Origin: Sordaria brevicollis
Taxonomy: Eukaryota > Ascomycota > Sordariomycetes > Sordariales > Sordariaceae
Assembly (NCBI GenBank): GCA_033439795.1
Contig: JAUTDP010000002.1
Span: forward strand, 868,001-932,000
Direction of reading: 5' to 3'
Length of the DNA: 64,000 bases
Below the pieces are notes generated by a model. The model made no database searches and was not told the DNA's origin. It was given only the letters and a program-made list of their open reading frames with translations. Of the stretch, positions 50,450 to 61,770 are shown in pieces. Numbering within the stretch: position 1 is the stretch's first letter; each line of letters opens with the position of its first letter. The position numbers and the translations under genes were made by a program.

Positions 50450-53400
50450 GAAAGATACGGCGAATATAATATTTCAATGTATATTGAATATAATATATAT
50501 TAATAATCCGATACTATTAATATATTAAATCTTTATTTTATCGTTAGTAATAAAATCGTCGGGGGGCTTAGGGATTTCTGAAATTTATATTAATATTTTA
50601 ATATATTTAATATTTTAAAGCCCGAATTATTTAATAATCTTTTTTAAATAGACTTTTTATAATAATTTAATAGTATGAATAGGGCGATCCCGGAAAATAG
50701 CCATCCCGAAGTAATATAAATAAGGATTTATATTTAATATTTTAAAGTATTCGTTAAATAAATTTTTTAATAATTTTATTTCGGCCTTAAATAGATTAAC
50801 GATTAGTAAATTATTAATATAAATAATAATATAAATATATCCTTTAATAAAAATACCGTCGTCGGCGGTAAGGGTAATAAAGTTGAATTGCTTTAAAAAC
50901 GTAATTAAAATATTATATTATATTCGAAGGGATTACCTAAATTTATATAAGGCTTTATTAAATTTATAAATAAGGTTTAGGTCGTTATTAAAATTAGGAG
51001 GTTATTTTATATAAATATCTTCTTTTATTACGTTATAAAGAAAGGTAGTTTAGATATTTATTTACTTTAATTTTAAATTAAGGGCGGTAATAATAGCGAA
51101 AATAAATTTATAATTCATTGGTTTAACGACGGTAGTGAATATTTTATTATAATTAATCCCTTTTTCTTATTCAAAGCTATAGACGACTTATCGAGCTTTA
51201 TAGCGGATAATTTTTCCGTTAACGCTTATTTTAATTTTATAGACCTATTTTCTTAAAAGAATATAGCGGTTTAGTAGCGTAAGTATAAAATTTTATATAT
51301 TATTATTAATTAAGGATTTATATTTATTATTTATTATTTATTTTTAATTTAATTAATAGAAGTTTCGTAATGCTTTTTTATAATTCTTCGGTTTAATAGA
51401 GGGGTTAATAATAATATTAATTATAATATAAAGTAAAATAATTATAATATTAAGGGTAAGGTATAATAATAATAGTATATATAGTTTAAAATAGTAATTA
51501 ATAACGGTTTTAATATATTTTTTATTATAGAAATTTAACGTACCTCCAATAATAATAATATTAAGGGTAATATTTAAAAGTAAAAGTAAAGGTAATATTA
51601 AGGATAATAGGGATAATAAAGTAAAAGGATTTACGGGCTTTCGGACTTCAATAAATAAAGGATTTAGGGGATCCGGTAATTTAAGTAACGGTTTAAAATC
51701 TCCTCTTAGGTAAAATAACGGATTATTTAAAATATAGGGGGCCTAAGGAATAAGGGAAATAATTCTTTTAAAATAGGATATTCCCCTAAAATAGGATACT
51801 CTCCTAGAAATTGCCAGTAAGTTATATAAGTTTTTTATATATTTATCGGCGGTTATAATTTTTTTTAATTTTTATATAATTAATAATATAGGGGATTTAT
51901 TTATTAAATACTATATTATTAATAATAAGAACCCGTTTATTATTATTAATAAATATAATATAATTATAGGAACCGTTATAGTTAAATAAACGATAAAAGG
52001 ATTTAACGGAATATAATTTTCTATTAAAAGCCTTCCCGGCTAAGCGGTAAAACCCAGGTAAGCTTAATACCTTTAAATATAATAAATTAGGTTTATGACC
52101 GAATTAGGCTTTATAGGGGGTTTTATTAATAATCGAATTTAATAACCGGTTATATAAATATATAATAAATTATACAAAGTAAGGTTAATATTTGAGGGGA
52201 AGTTTTATTTAATATAGTAATATAATTAACCGTTTTAAAATAATACTATTAAATTTTTCGGCTATATTATTTTATTAATATTATTCAATAGCCGTATATT
52301 ATAGCGTAATATACCGGTTATAATATTAAAAATATAATATTTCGCTTAAATTTTTATTAACCTAATTTAAATATATATTAAAAATTTTACGCTTAACCGT
52401 TTTATAACGGTTTATTTAATTAGTAAAGTATTCGTATAAATTTAATTTTTTTTCTAAAGTATAAATTTAAGCGAATTAAATAAAATTATTAATAATAATT
52501 AATTAATAGCGCTTTCTATTTACGCCGTCGATTATTAGCGGTTTAGCGATATTTATATAAATTTATTTTAATAAACGTATACTTTACCGAATAGAACCGG
52601 TATAAAGAATTTACTTTAAACGGTTAATTATATAGTTTTTATAAAAATAGGCCGTATTAATAAATTTTATACCCTTAAATATTATTTAAAGAAAATGTAA
52701 GTTCCCTTTATCGAAGTAATTTAATTATCGGTATTATAATTAAAAAAATTAATTCGAAAAGTAATAAATTTTTAGGGCGATATTAACGGCGGGGCGGATA
52801 AATTAGTTTAAGAAATAAAAGCTTCCGATTTTAAAATTAAAAAAACGAAATTAATTATTAACGAGTATAATAAAACGTTTATTAATAGACGTAATATTAT
52901 AAAAAACGTTAACTTTCTAAAATTAAAAAATAGAAATACAATTATAAATAACCGTAAAGTAGAAATATATATTAATAAATAATAAATACTTTAATTTACT
53001 ATTAAAAATTATTCGGGGTTTAAATATATTAATATACGTTAATATAAATAAAAAATTATTAATACCCAAAATAGAAAACCTTTTATAAAGGCGAAGAAAA
53101 GATAGAATAAAATTATTTAATTAATAAATAAAATAATTAATAATATTAATATTTAAAATATATAAATCTTTTAATAAATTTAAAAATAAATTAGCCTCTC
53201 CTACGGTAGAAAGGGCTATAATAATTAAATTTAGGGAAAACCCTTCGGGGGGTATAATAATAGTAGATAATTATATATTAAATACTATTATTACGTTTAA
53301 CCGCTTTAATAATTTAATTTTAGCATTAATATATTCAAATTAGTCCGGAAGAATAATTAAATGGAGGGTATTCTAAGCGCGAAAGCGCTTAAATAAAAGT

Positions 53401-55438
53401 TTATTAATATCATTAATAAAGGTAAAATTATATTCTTTAATATTAAAGGTATTTAAATTAATATTACCGGTTAATATATAGTTTTAATCCTATTTATTAA
53501 ATAAATTGTTTTTCTTTTAAGGTTATTTTATTATATAACGTCCGAAGCGCAATTTTTTAGGTTAATTTTTTAATTCGGGGTAAAATTTCTAATAGCGGTT
53601 ATTACTATATTTAAAATTATTATATTTATTATAAAGGGGTTAAATTATTTAATATTTAAAATTTTTATTAATAATTATTTTAACGGCGTAAAGTATTTTT
53701 CCGTTATAATCGTTCTTTTTCTAAAATTCGGAAATTTATATATTGGAAATTATTATAGAAAATAATATACTAGGTATTATAATAACGTTATTAACGCGAA
53801 TAAAGAGGACGTAATTATTTTAAAAGAAATTTTCCTTAAAATTGCGGTAACGGTCGCCAAAATTTTATAAAAAGCGGATAATAAAAAAAGGCTCGGGGAT
53901 TTTAAAAGATTAATCGATTTAAATTATAATAATATAAATATTATTATATTCGGTAATATAAATATCGATATTATCGAATTAAAATAAAAATAATATTTTT
54001 TAATATTAAATAAATTTTTAATAAATAGGTCCAATTTGGCCAAAATTATAGACTTTAGCTACTAAACGTTTAAAAGCTTAATAAATAATAATAATAAATT
54101 ATAAAAGAAGTTCGGGGGATTTGAAATCGATATAATTTTAATTTTAAATAAGTATAATAATAATACCGACGAATTAAAATTAATATATAAGCTAATTAAT
54201 AAAAAGTTCGTAATAATTATTATTTTTCTATAAAGGTAATTATAATAAAGGGTCGTCGTTTAAAAGGGCGGTATTAAAACCGGCGATACGAATATAATTA
54301 TAAATAATTTAATCCTAATCGGTTTAATCCTTAATATCCTTAAATTTAGAAAAACCTTTTTAATTTTTAGAATTAATAAGGATAAATATAATAATTAATT
54401 AATATTTACGTTAAAATATATAGAAGATTATAATTTAAAAGGATTAGGTACGGCTTAATTTTCAAAATATAATAGAATAATAGAATTAAATAGTACCGAA
54501 ATAATAAAACCTTAAATATTAAATAAATTTAGGGGTGAAAAAATAATTAAAAGAGCTAAAGGGTTTAAAAAGGATAAATAATATAATAGTAAAACGGAAG
54601 GTAAGTAGAAAAATATATTTTTAATATATATAGAAAAGGTATTTAATAGTACAGTTATAATTTCTTTTATTAATTTTAAAAAATTATAAAAGTTTAAATA
54701 TTTAATAATAGTAGGGGGCCGAATAAAGGGCCGGAGATTATATTTTAAATTTTTATAGGTTTAATTACTCGAGGGTAATAACTTTAATAGAAACCGCCAA
54801 TCTTAATTATTTAGGGGTAAATTATTTTAATAATTTTAATCGTTCTAACGGTATTTTCGGATATTTTTCTTTATTAGGCCCGGTTTTTAGGACTTTAATA
54901 TTTTAATAATTATAATAGTAATACGGCGAGAATTTATTATAAGAATTATTAATCGAACGATTAATTAATCGATCGGTCGATTAGTCGGTCGAAAATTATT
55001 TATTAATATATTAATTAAAAATAAATAGAACCGTAATATCTTTATAAAAAAATTTTCTAATAAAAAATATAGGGAATTTTAATATTTTAGTAATTTAAAT
55101 ATAATTTCGGGATTTTATATTAACGTCGGGAATTTATATAAAATTTAGTTTTTTATAGTAAATTTAATAATTTGAATTATAGTATTTAATTAACTAAATT
55201 TAAAATAGTTAATAGTAGTACGTTATTTCGATATATACTTTCTAAAAAGGGAAAGAGGAGTAAATATATAGATTACATTTAATTTATACTTTTTTGGCTT
55301 TTTTAATTGCAATGCGTAACGCTAAGACCGCGGAATATTAATTTAAATACGTAAACGGCGAAATTATTTTAAGGTAAAAACGAGGTAATAAGGGTTAGGG
55401 TTGGAAGTGATTTAGCTGGTTGTGCGTATGTGGAGTCC

Positions 55439-55450
55439 GGGCTCATAACC
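55439..55450 (-). other. Primer-binding site of copia 2, initiator-tRNA half
   Basis: GGGCTCATAACC on the plus strand stops exactly at the LTR's TGTTGAAG. It equals the anticodon arm of initiator tRNA-Met, including the hallmark GGG at positions 29-31 and the CUCAUAA loop, and ends at about position 40. Drosophila copia is known to be primed by an initiator-tRNA-Met half cut at this place. Confidence 0.65.
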
Positions 55451-55652
55451 TGTTGAAGTGGATGGAGGAACGAAAGGAACGAGGGCATTATGAGTAAAGA
55501 GTGTGTATAGAATGGTGGTGAACTTATTGATTTTTTGAAGGAGGAAGAAAGAGGAGGAGAGAGAGGGAGAATCCCTCGATATATGTACAAGAATGAGATC
55601 CATGTGCAGATCGATAATGCCAAGACAGGGTAGACAAGGGTACCCTTCAACA
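55451..55652 (-). repeat. Right (5') LTR of copia 2
   Basis: 202 bp, starting TGTTGAAGTGGATGG and ending CCCTTCAACA, so the LTR has short inverted ends (TGTTGAAG/CTTCAACA). It is not RIPed. Open frames crossing it are not genes. Confidence 0.95.
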
Positions 55653-55703
55653 GATATGCCATGAGATTTGGGGGGATGTGCGGCGAGATATACCCTAGAA
55701 GTA

Positions 55704-57954
55704 ACCCCAATATAGCAGCACTCTACCTCCTGCATCCTTTTATATCTGAACCTGGTTGCCTCCGACGAAGACAAGTCAGAACCGGGAACGGCAAGTTGAC
55801 TTGCCTGCAGTGTGTGTTGAAGGATGCAAGTGAACCAGGAAACAACCACATGTTCCAAGTATGCCGGGTGCCGGTTAAAGATTCATGGAAGTGTAAGTGA
55901 TAGAAGTGTCCCATTGCAACTTCCCCCACACTCTGACTCCCGTAGTGTGTTGTTCTATGGACACCCAGGGACCCGGTTTGCCTCATGGATGTGGTAGTGG
56001 CGATGACCACTGGACATGGTAAGGAATTTGGCTAAACGCTCATCGTTGTGACATTGGAGGATAATTTGTCGATTTTGGTTGCAGATGCGGCAGGAGTTGT
56101 TCGAGACACTGGAATGAAGTGGCTGCGTCTGAATCGCGAAGAATCAAGCTTGATACCAAAGTGTAGTCCATTTGTCCCTTGCTCTCTTGCCCTCCCCCCA
56201 CGGATCTCTGGAACTGTCAGAAGGGAAGTGATGCATGTAGGGCCAGCCTAACGCCCGTTCAACCGAAAGGAGGGAAGGAATAAGCGAGGTAAGTTGTTGT
56301 TGGTGACTGGTTGGAAGCTTCTCCTTCGCTTCTGTAACCTTCTTCGATCTTGACTTGAGACATAAGCGGTTGGCTACCCCATTGTAGTATGTAATCCGCT
56401 ACTTCACTGCTATGGCCTTCAGCTTCGAGAGCAACCCAGACAGAAGGCATCGCAAAGAATCTCAGAACAGCCGTTGACGGTTAACCCTGACTAAATGGTC
56501 AGTACTTGCAAAGATGTACAACGTTGAGTACACAAGGCGTGTAACCCAAGAAAACGTGTCATCGGCATTGCTCGACACCCCGAGCACTCCCTCCATGTGC
56601 CCAACGTTCCATCCCCGCTCACTAACACGAACTCCATAGCACGCTGACTACCAGTTCTCTTGCAACATTGGTGCAGCTATGACAAGCCTTTCACTCTAAG
56701 TCATGACCCAACCGGCTCCCGAGCGGGATGGCACGCCCCGAGGTAAACCGATTCGGAAGGTATCACTGTAACCCAATTGTCCACACAACCCAAAAACAGC
56801 CACGAAGAAGTGTCAGTCTGGGACACCTGCAGTGCCGAGAGCCGCCAATTACCGTACTTGTACCATAGTGACAGGCAGGAAACAATTGCAGGTCACCAAT
56901 GTCGGGACACGGAAGGGACACCTCCAAGGGAATTAGCGGATGTTACATTGATAATGCCGTCCGCGGAGCAAAACGTGGTGTTTGACTGGGAAGGAGGAGG
57001 GGAGGAAGTGACATGCCAAGACCAGCCAGTGTCGAATGAGGATCGGAAAACCGGTGGGTGCCGGTGAACTTTGGAAGTATGGGTGTTAGGAAGGTACATT
57101 AGAAGTAAGAGGACACTGCAAGTCCATGGGTTCAATATTGCTCTTTACCTGGGACAAAAGGCGTCGGGCTCTTGATGGAGAACACTGTAAAACTCATCAA
57201 GAGCTTTTAATTTAGAGTATACACGGAGATTGGTGAGGTTGACCATGGGCTCAAAGTGATCAAAGGTACCCTTCTAATACAAGCAAAGCCCCCTGTACCC
57301 CAGATTCCGGCACTCAGCCGCCCGTCCGCCGACCATTCCCGGTCAAGAACACCACGATGACACCTCAACCTCATGCTGTACCATAATATCATGGGTATAG
57401 CATACCATCATATACAGCTTGAATCGTAGTGACATTGTAGGATTCCTTGCCTCCGACCCATTCCCCGCAAAGTTGGGCTTCGTAGCTATGCTAGATCATG
57501 AACACTCCCTTTCCCCATGTCTACCACAAGTCGCCGTTTCCGAACACGAAAAGTACCTGGGGGTGTAAAGAAGCTTTGGTCATGGATCCTCATCCACCAA
57601 AAGCATTGAGATGGCAACAGGCTGTTTTGCGACAATGCGACCATCTCGTGGCACCTTTAAATCAGCCAGAAATCGAAAAAGAACGGTTACCGGCGCGTGC
57701 ACATGGTCGCCGCTCCTCGCCCCTTGGAACCAACGCCGTTGGCACTTCTTGGCTCAGTACAGATGTTTTAGTTCGTTAGTTGACGCAGAGGATGGCATTC
57801 CTGTCCGGCATGAAGCAATTCCCCGAGGGTGTGTTGACTGACAAACTCCGCATCCGGGATCCGGAATGGCGCCCAAAATAGGAAGTGGGAGTGCTACCCT
57901 TCTATCGCGTGGTTGGCCTGTTTGTGGCATTGGTCGACCATGTTTACAGTAGTT
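55704..57954. other. Normal-composition intergenic region, no gene recognised
   Basis: About 2.2 kb of un-RIPed sequence right of the nest. Many short overlapping open frames on both strands (up to about 148 codons, some starting inside the copia LTR) lack recognisable domains. Convincing donor/branch/acceptor sets joining them were not found. A decayed or non-coding gene cannot be excluded. Confidence 0.45.
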
Positions 57955-58050
57955 GGCTCTATGTTTGCTACACCTAGCTCCATATTTGCTGTACCTAGCT
58001 CCATGTTTGCTGTACTTGGCTCCATGTTTGCTGTACCTGGCTCCATGTCC
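57955..58050 (+). repeat. 21-bp minisatellite, about 4.6 units
   Basis: Units of the type AGCTCCATGTTTGCTGTACCT follow each other at 21-bp spacing, with one to four differences each. The length being divisible by three leaves several frames open across it, which explains the repetitive short open frames on both strands here. Confidence 0.85.
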
Positions 58051-58441
58051 ACATGCCTCCCCTTGATCCGAAAAACCGGGGAACCTGGATCGGGCAGGAG
58101 ATTGTTTGAACGCTGCAACATTGAACCGGGCTATCGCCATGCTAATGGTGATACTATTGGAAATTGACAGGCCAGTGTAGTCGTAGTGAAGGATCTGGAT
58201 GCCTCCGGAGGCTAGGAGTGTAGCAGTAGGATCAAGGTAGGATAGTCAGTCTTTCGAAGGATGCGTAAAGGTCTAGAGGACGATTGACGACCCCATAATT
58301 GTCGAATTTCGGAGGCATTCACGGAGGATAAAGACTGCCATCGCTGCCCTCTTTGAGATGGTTGTTTGTAATCGACCGCTCATCCGCCAATCTCCCCGGA
58401 TTATCCTCAATTCCTGCCCTCTCATATCCCGCACCATCAAG

Positions 58442-59714
58442 ATGCGTTCAACAGCGTTCCTTGCGGTGGCTCTGGCCATCGGCGCCCCTGGCGCTGACGC
58501 TCTCCTGCGCTTCTCCTGCTCCGAGCTCGTCACTGAGCGTCTGGATCCGTAGGTCAACCGCATATTCAAGGCTTCAAGCCTTCACATGTCCCGGATTGAT
58601 CTCACTAACATGCCCCAGCCTCGTCTTCCCCGGCTCTGCACAGTCCCCTCATCTTCACCAAATCGTCGGCGGCAACTCCTTCAACATCACCATGGACCAC
58701 AACCGCCACGACATCGCTCAAGAGTCCACCTGCACAACGTGCGAATTCTCCGAGGACTTCTCCAACTACTGGACCGCCACGCTCTTCTTCCGCGCCCGCA
58801 ACGGCACCTTCAAGCGGGTAGCCCAACGTCCCAACGTCTTCTTCGATGGCGCCCGAGGCGGCGGCATGTCCGTCTACTACACCCCTCCCTTCGACGGGAC
58901 CAAGGTGACCGCCTTTCAGCCTGGCTTCCGCATGATCGTCGGCAACCCCTTCATCCGCAACGAAACGGCCGCAAACAAGTACCGCCAGCTGACCTTCACC
59001 TGCCTTGACTCGCTTGACACCCGTACGGGCGAGACCAAGTCCATGCCTAACCGCATTTGCAAGGAGGGCATCATGGCCAACGTGCGGTTCCCCACCTGTT
59101 GGGACGGCAAGAACTTGGACTCCGAGGACCATTCCTCACACGTCGCCTATCCCGCCAGCGGTACATTTGAGAGCGGCGGTCCCTGCCCGGCCACTCATCC
59201 GGTCAAGATTCCCCAGCTGTTTTACGAGGTCATCTGGGACACGAGGCCGTTCAACGACAAGAACATCTGGCCCGAGGACGGCAGCCAACCGTTCGTCTGG
59301 AGCTACGGGGACTTCACCGGCTACGGCACGCACGGCGACTATGTCTTCGGCTGGAAGGGCGATGCGTTGCAGCGGGCTATGAACGCCAACTGCGACACCT
59401 GCAACGGCGTCCTCCAGAGGCAGTCCATTGCGCAGGCGAACCAGTGCACCCAGAAGCAAAAGGTGGCGGAGAATATCGATGGATGGTTGACTGAGTTGCC
59501 GGGTGCCATGCCCATCACTGGCCCTCAGCCGGGAACGGGCAGCGGTACCACCCCGACGAACCCAACGAACCCGACGAACCCCGGTAACGGTGGCGGAGGG
59601 TGCACTGTTGCGAAGTGGGGGCAGTGTGGTGGTAACGGGTATTCTGGGTGCACGACATGCGCTTCGGGGTCGACTTGCAGGAAGCAGAATGACTGGTACT
59701 CGCAGTGCTTGTGA
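58442..59714 (+). CDS. Secreted DUF1996 protein with C-terminal CBM1
   Basis: Two exons, 58,442-58,548 and 58,619-59,714, joined across a 70-bp intron (donor GTAGGT, branch CTAAC at about 58,604, acceptor CCCCAG), give 400 residues. Splicing joins [10 protein letters not shown] to [20 protein letters not shown], restoring the DUF1996 start. Residues 1-20 form a signal peptide ([14 protein letters not shown], ending ADA). The DUF1996 domain covers about 22-320, with conserved [11 protein letters not shown], a [14 protein letters not shown] block, [20 protein letters not shown] and [13 protein letters not shown] Pro/Thr/Asn/Gly linker (about 335-362) leads to a complete CBM1 (363-400: [13 protein letters not shown] and a terminal WYSQCL) with conserved cysteines and aromatics. 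It is inferred to act outside the cell on or near cellulose; the activity of DUF1996 is not established. It converges with the 2EXR gene. Confidence 0.93.
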
Positions 59715-59928
59715 GGAGGGGAGTTGGTCGTCAGGGTGCGTGAGCTTCGGCTTCTGACTGATGGTCGTTAGTCGAGGTCAACGAACGGGTCTGCATTGGG
59801 CTGGAAGAGTTGTATATAGCGGTGGAGGATGAAGGCATATGCTAGATGGTGCAGTACATATTACCTACCTCGTTTCTAAGCATTTTGTTCCACATAGCCA
59901 AGCTGCAGGCATGTTCAAATCCTCAGTG

Positions 59929-60567
59929 TCAACATCGAAACCAGCGTAGATCTGCACTCCAGGTCAGCGCACAGTCAACCCTCAAGAAACGAAAATAGCC
60001 AACATACCTCGAATTCTCCAACGACTGCGCCACAAGCTGCGAGTAAAAGTTCTTGACATCTCCCAAGGAAATCATCGACCTGCTTCTCTGCACTTGTTCC
60101 ACCTCTTCATGCACCGGCAACCTTGATGGCTCAACCACAATAATGCAAAGGCTCTTGAGGTTCGAAAAAATAGATGTCCAGGCCTTGTTTCCCACATCCG
60201 GCTTGTACAGCATTGTCTTCCCCGGCGAAGAAGCAATGACAGGGTGCGTCAACTCCAGTCGCCGGATGGGCAGGCGGTCTGCTTGTGGCAGTTTGCTCAA
60301 GAGGTCTTCGTTCTCTTCGTCCGCGACTATGCGAAAGGTGTTCTCGGAGTAAAAGACTTCGAGCGCTTCGGCTCGGGTTTGGTGGTTGAGTGACAGAATG
60401 GCTATGGTGTTGTTGTCTTGGAGACACTCGAAGATGGATCGATAGCGGCTGATTTCGAGGGTGTCGGGCTGGTATAAGACTTCGTGGTAGATGAGGATGC
60501 GGATCTCGAGGGGCAGGTCGAGGAAACTAATTGCCTTGCGCTCGGAGGAGGAATTCTTGGTAGACAT
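59929..60567 (-). CDS. 2EXR/F-box-like domain protein
   Basis: From the ATG at 60,567 the unspliced frame gives 212 residues; an ATG nine codons upstream (60,594) is possible but leaves the family start unchanged. Residues about 14-65 match the fungal 2EXR/F-box-like domain: FLDLPLEIRILIYHEVL followed by ILSLNHQTRAEALEVFYSEN. The rest is variable, as in other members, and the role is unknown. Near the 3' end a GTATGT donor (at about 60,008) and a GTGCAG acceptor suggest an intron. Splicing with that donor gives a short tail, while a weaker donor three bases on leads into IYAGFDVDTEDLNMPAAW with a stop at 59,865. The true C-terminus is therefore uncertain. The gene ends about 215 bp from the convergent CBM1 gene. 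Confidence 0.72.
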   Translation of the reverse strand: MSTKNSSSERKAISFLDLPLEIRILIYHEVLYQPDTLEISRYRSIFECLQDNNTIAILSLNHQTRAEALEVFYSENTFRIVADEENEDLLSKLPQADRLPIRRLELTHPVIASSPGKTMLYKPDVGNKAWTSIFSNLKSLCIIVVEPSRLPVHEEVEQVQRSRSMISLGDVKNFYSQLVAQSLENSRYVGYFRFLRVDCALTWSADLRWFRC

Positions 60568-61770
60568 GGTCGAGCCACACTGCCACAGTCGCATTGGTCG
60601 GGTTGAGTGTACAGGTCCGTCACGATTGGGTCACTTTTTTGCAGTAGAGCTCGAAAAGATGTCGGGGGTGTGAATAGCCATCATTTTATCTGGGTATGTT
60701 CGACTTTTAAGCATGCCGATTCAAGTCCAGGGCGGATCGAATGACGATAACAGATCGGTCGATGCAGCGCATGATGGTGTTGCAATTCCATTGCCAATGG
60801 ATCCCAATGCATGACTGCAGAGGACTTGTGTGGAGGCGGGTTGGTGCGCGAGTGACCAGATCGCGGCTGACAGCGTCGGGACTTTGTTGAGGAGGTCGGG
60901 AGGTCGGGAGAGCGGCCATTGAAATAAGGCGCAAATGGTCGCGATGAACTTTTAAGACTTTGAGGTTTCAGCTATTCCAACTCGAAGAGTAGGGACAGGA
61001 AGAAAGTGGCGCGGTTTGTCGGTGTTCTTGCTCAACGAGTGACGTAAAGGTTTGCGCATATGCCGATATGGAAAGAACCACTGGGGTGCATATGTACCTG
61101 CCCGCAACCGAACCGCACAGAGTTGGGAAGCAAGGAGCCGCACTGCAGCACAAAAATCCCAGGCGAAACATTCTTGCCATACAGATTGGCAATCAAGAGA
61201 AATTTCCTTTGCCGCAACTGTCAGCCGGAAATAATTGTGCAACCATCGAAAACTCTCCCGTGCCGTCGTGCGACATTGTTTACCGCAACGGGAAAGACTT
61301 CATCCAACCGGTCGGGCCGTGTCACCTCATGTCATCAGTCGGCATGTGCTGCGGTTCGTCCTGCTCCTGGTCCATGGTTGTCATTCCACTCGGAATAACC
61401 TCTCTACAACACTCAATAGGCGGCACCTGTCCACACGAAACGGTCGATCACTCAAAAGAATCGATTGGTCAAGTAGTTGGATGCATGAACTACTATCATT
61501 CGCTGATATCCGCTGACTTGAATCAGAAAATGCTAAACGAGTGACTGGTTCTCATACCAAATACCCTGCGTAGACCTCCAGATTAACCAAAGAAGTGCAG
61601 TGAAGACAGAAAGAGTCCCCTTTCAACCGAACGAAACATCCAGTTAACACTTCGAGCAAAACTGGCACCCATATTATTGGTACACTTCCAACATCCTACC
61701 GCCCATTTTCCTACTTTCCCGTCAAGATGGCGAAAGGGAGACACGCATGCGGCTTTCACTCCCCCATTTA
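60568..61770. other. Intergenic, no gene supported
   Basis: Normal-composition sequence upstream of the 2EXR gene and downstream of the three-exon gene, both on the minus strand. A plus-strand open frame at 61,068-61,544 (158 codons) has no recognisable domain and overlaps others on both strands, so it is not called. Confidence 0.45.

Larger units (their letters stand above)
27076..55652 (-). mobile_element. Ty1/copia LTR retrotransposon 2, carrying three nested elements
   Basis: Matching 202-bp LTRs at 27,076-27,277 and 55,451-55,652 are flanked by the 5-bp duplication GATAT (27,071-27,075; 55,653-55,657). Internal copia sequence occurs in three pieces: 27,278-27,961, 42,088-42,653 and 50,455-55,450. 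On the minus strand, reverse transcriptase is readable at about 50,900-51,280 (KARQVVYSFE-type block with TAFLYGV remnants) and 50,460-50,900 (YYFGMAIFRDRPIHTIKLL, then FITNDKIKI and NIIFAVS). RNase H is at about 42,090-42,640 (TLAKNPKFYIKNKYINIQ, FTKALPANKFF). Integrase and gag should lie at about 51,400-55,300. With nested insertions removed the element is about 6.65 kb. RIP stops interrupt every domain. Confidence 0.92.
26640..55695 (+). mobile_element. Mutator-type MITE (~474 bp) split by a copia element
   Basis: The left terminus begins GGGTAAAACTCGCCGCACAT at 26,640. The right terminus, read inward from 55,695, begins GGGTATATCTCGCCGCACAT. The 8-bp duplication TAGAAGTA is at 26,632-26,639 and 55,696-55,703. 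Removing the copia (27,076-55,652) and one GATAT leaves about 474 bp. The two ends match the two ends of the larger Mutator-like element at 27,962-42,079 over roughly 150-250 bp each, in opposite orientation, so this is probably an internally deleted derivative of that family. It is not RIPed. The open frame at 26,806-27,081 lies inside it and is not considered a gene. Confidence 0.88.

Noticed and set aside
26640..55695. A single giant 29-kb TIR transposon (Starship- or Maverick-like cargo element)
   Set aside because: The internal LTR and TIR boundaries with separate duplications explain the whole block as nested ordinary elements. No tyrosine recombinase captain or Maverick genes are readable.
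56777..57067. 96-codon and neighbouring short frames in 55,704-57,950 as genes
   Set aside because: Short, overlapping on both strands, no domains or consistent splice signals.
58353..58618. Unspliced 453-residue version of the CBM1 protein starting at 58,353
   Set aside because: It runs through the intron in another frame and lacks the signal peptide. The spliced version starting at 58,442 restores both the signal peptide and the DUF1996 N-terminus.
58605..59132. 175-codon minus-strand open frame
   Set aside because: Antisense shadow of the DUF1996 coding exon, with no domain.
61068..61544. 158-codon plus-strand frame
   Set aside because: No recognisable domain, overlaps several other frames, no supporting splice or promoter signals.
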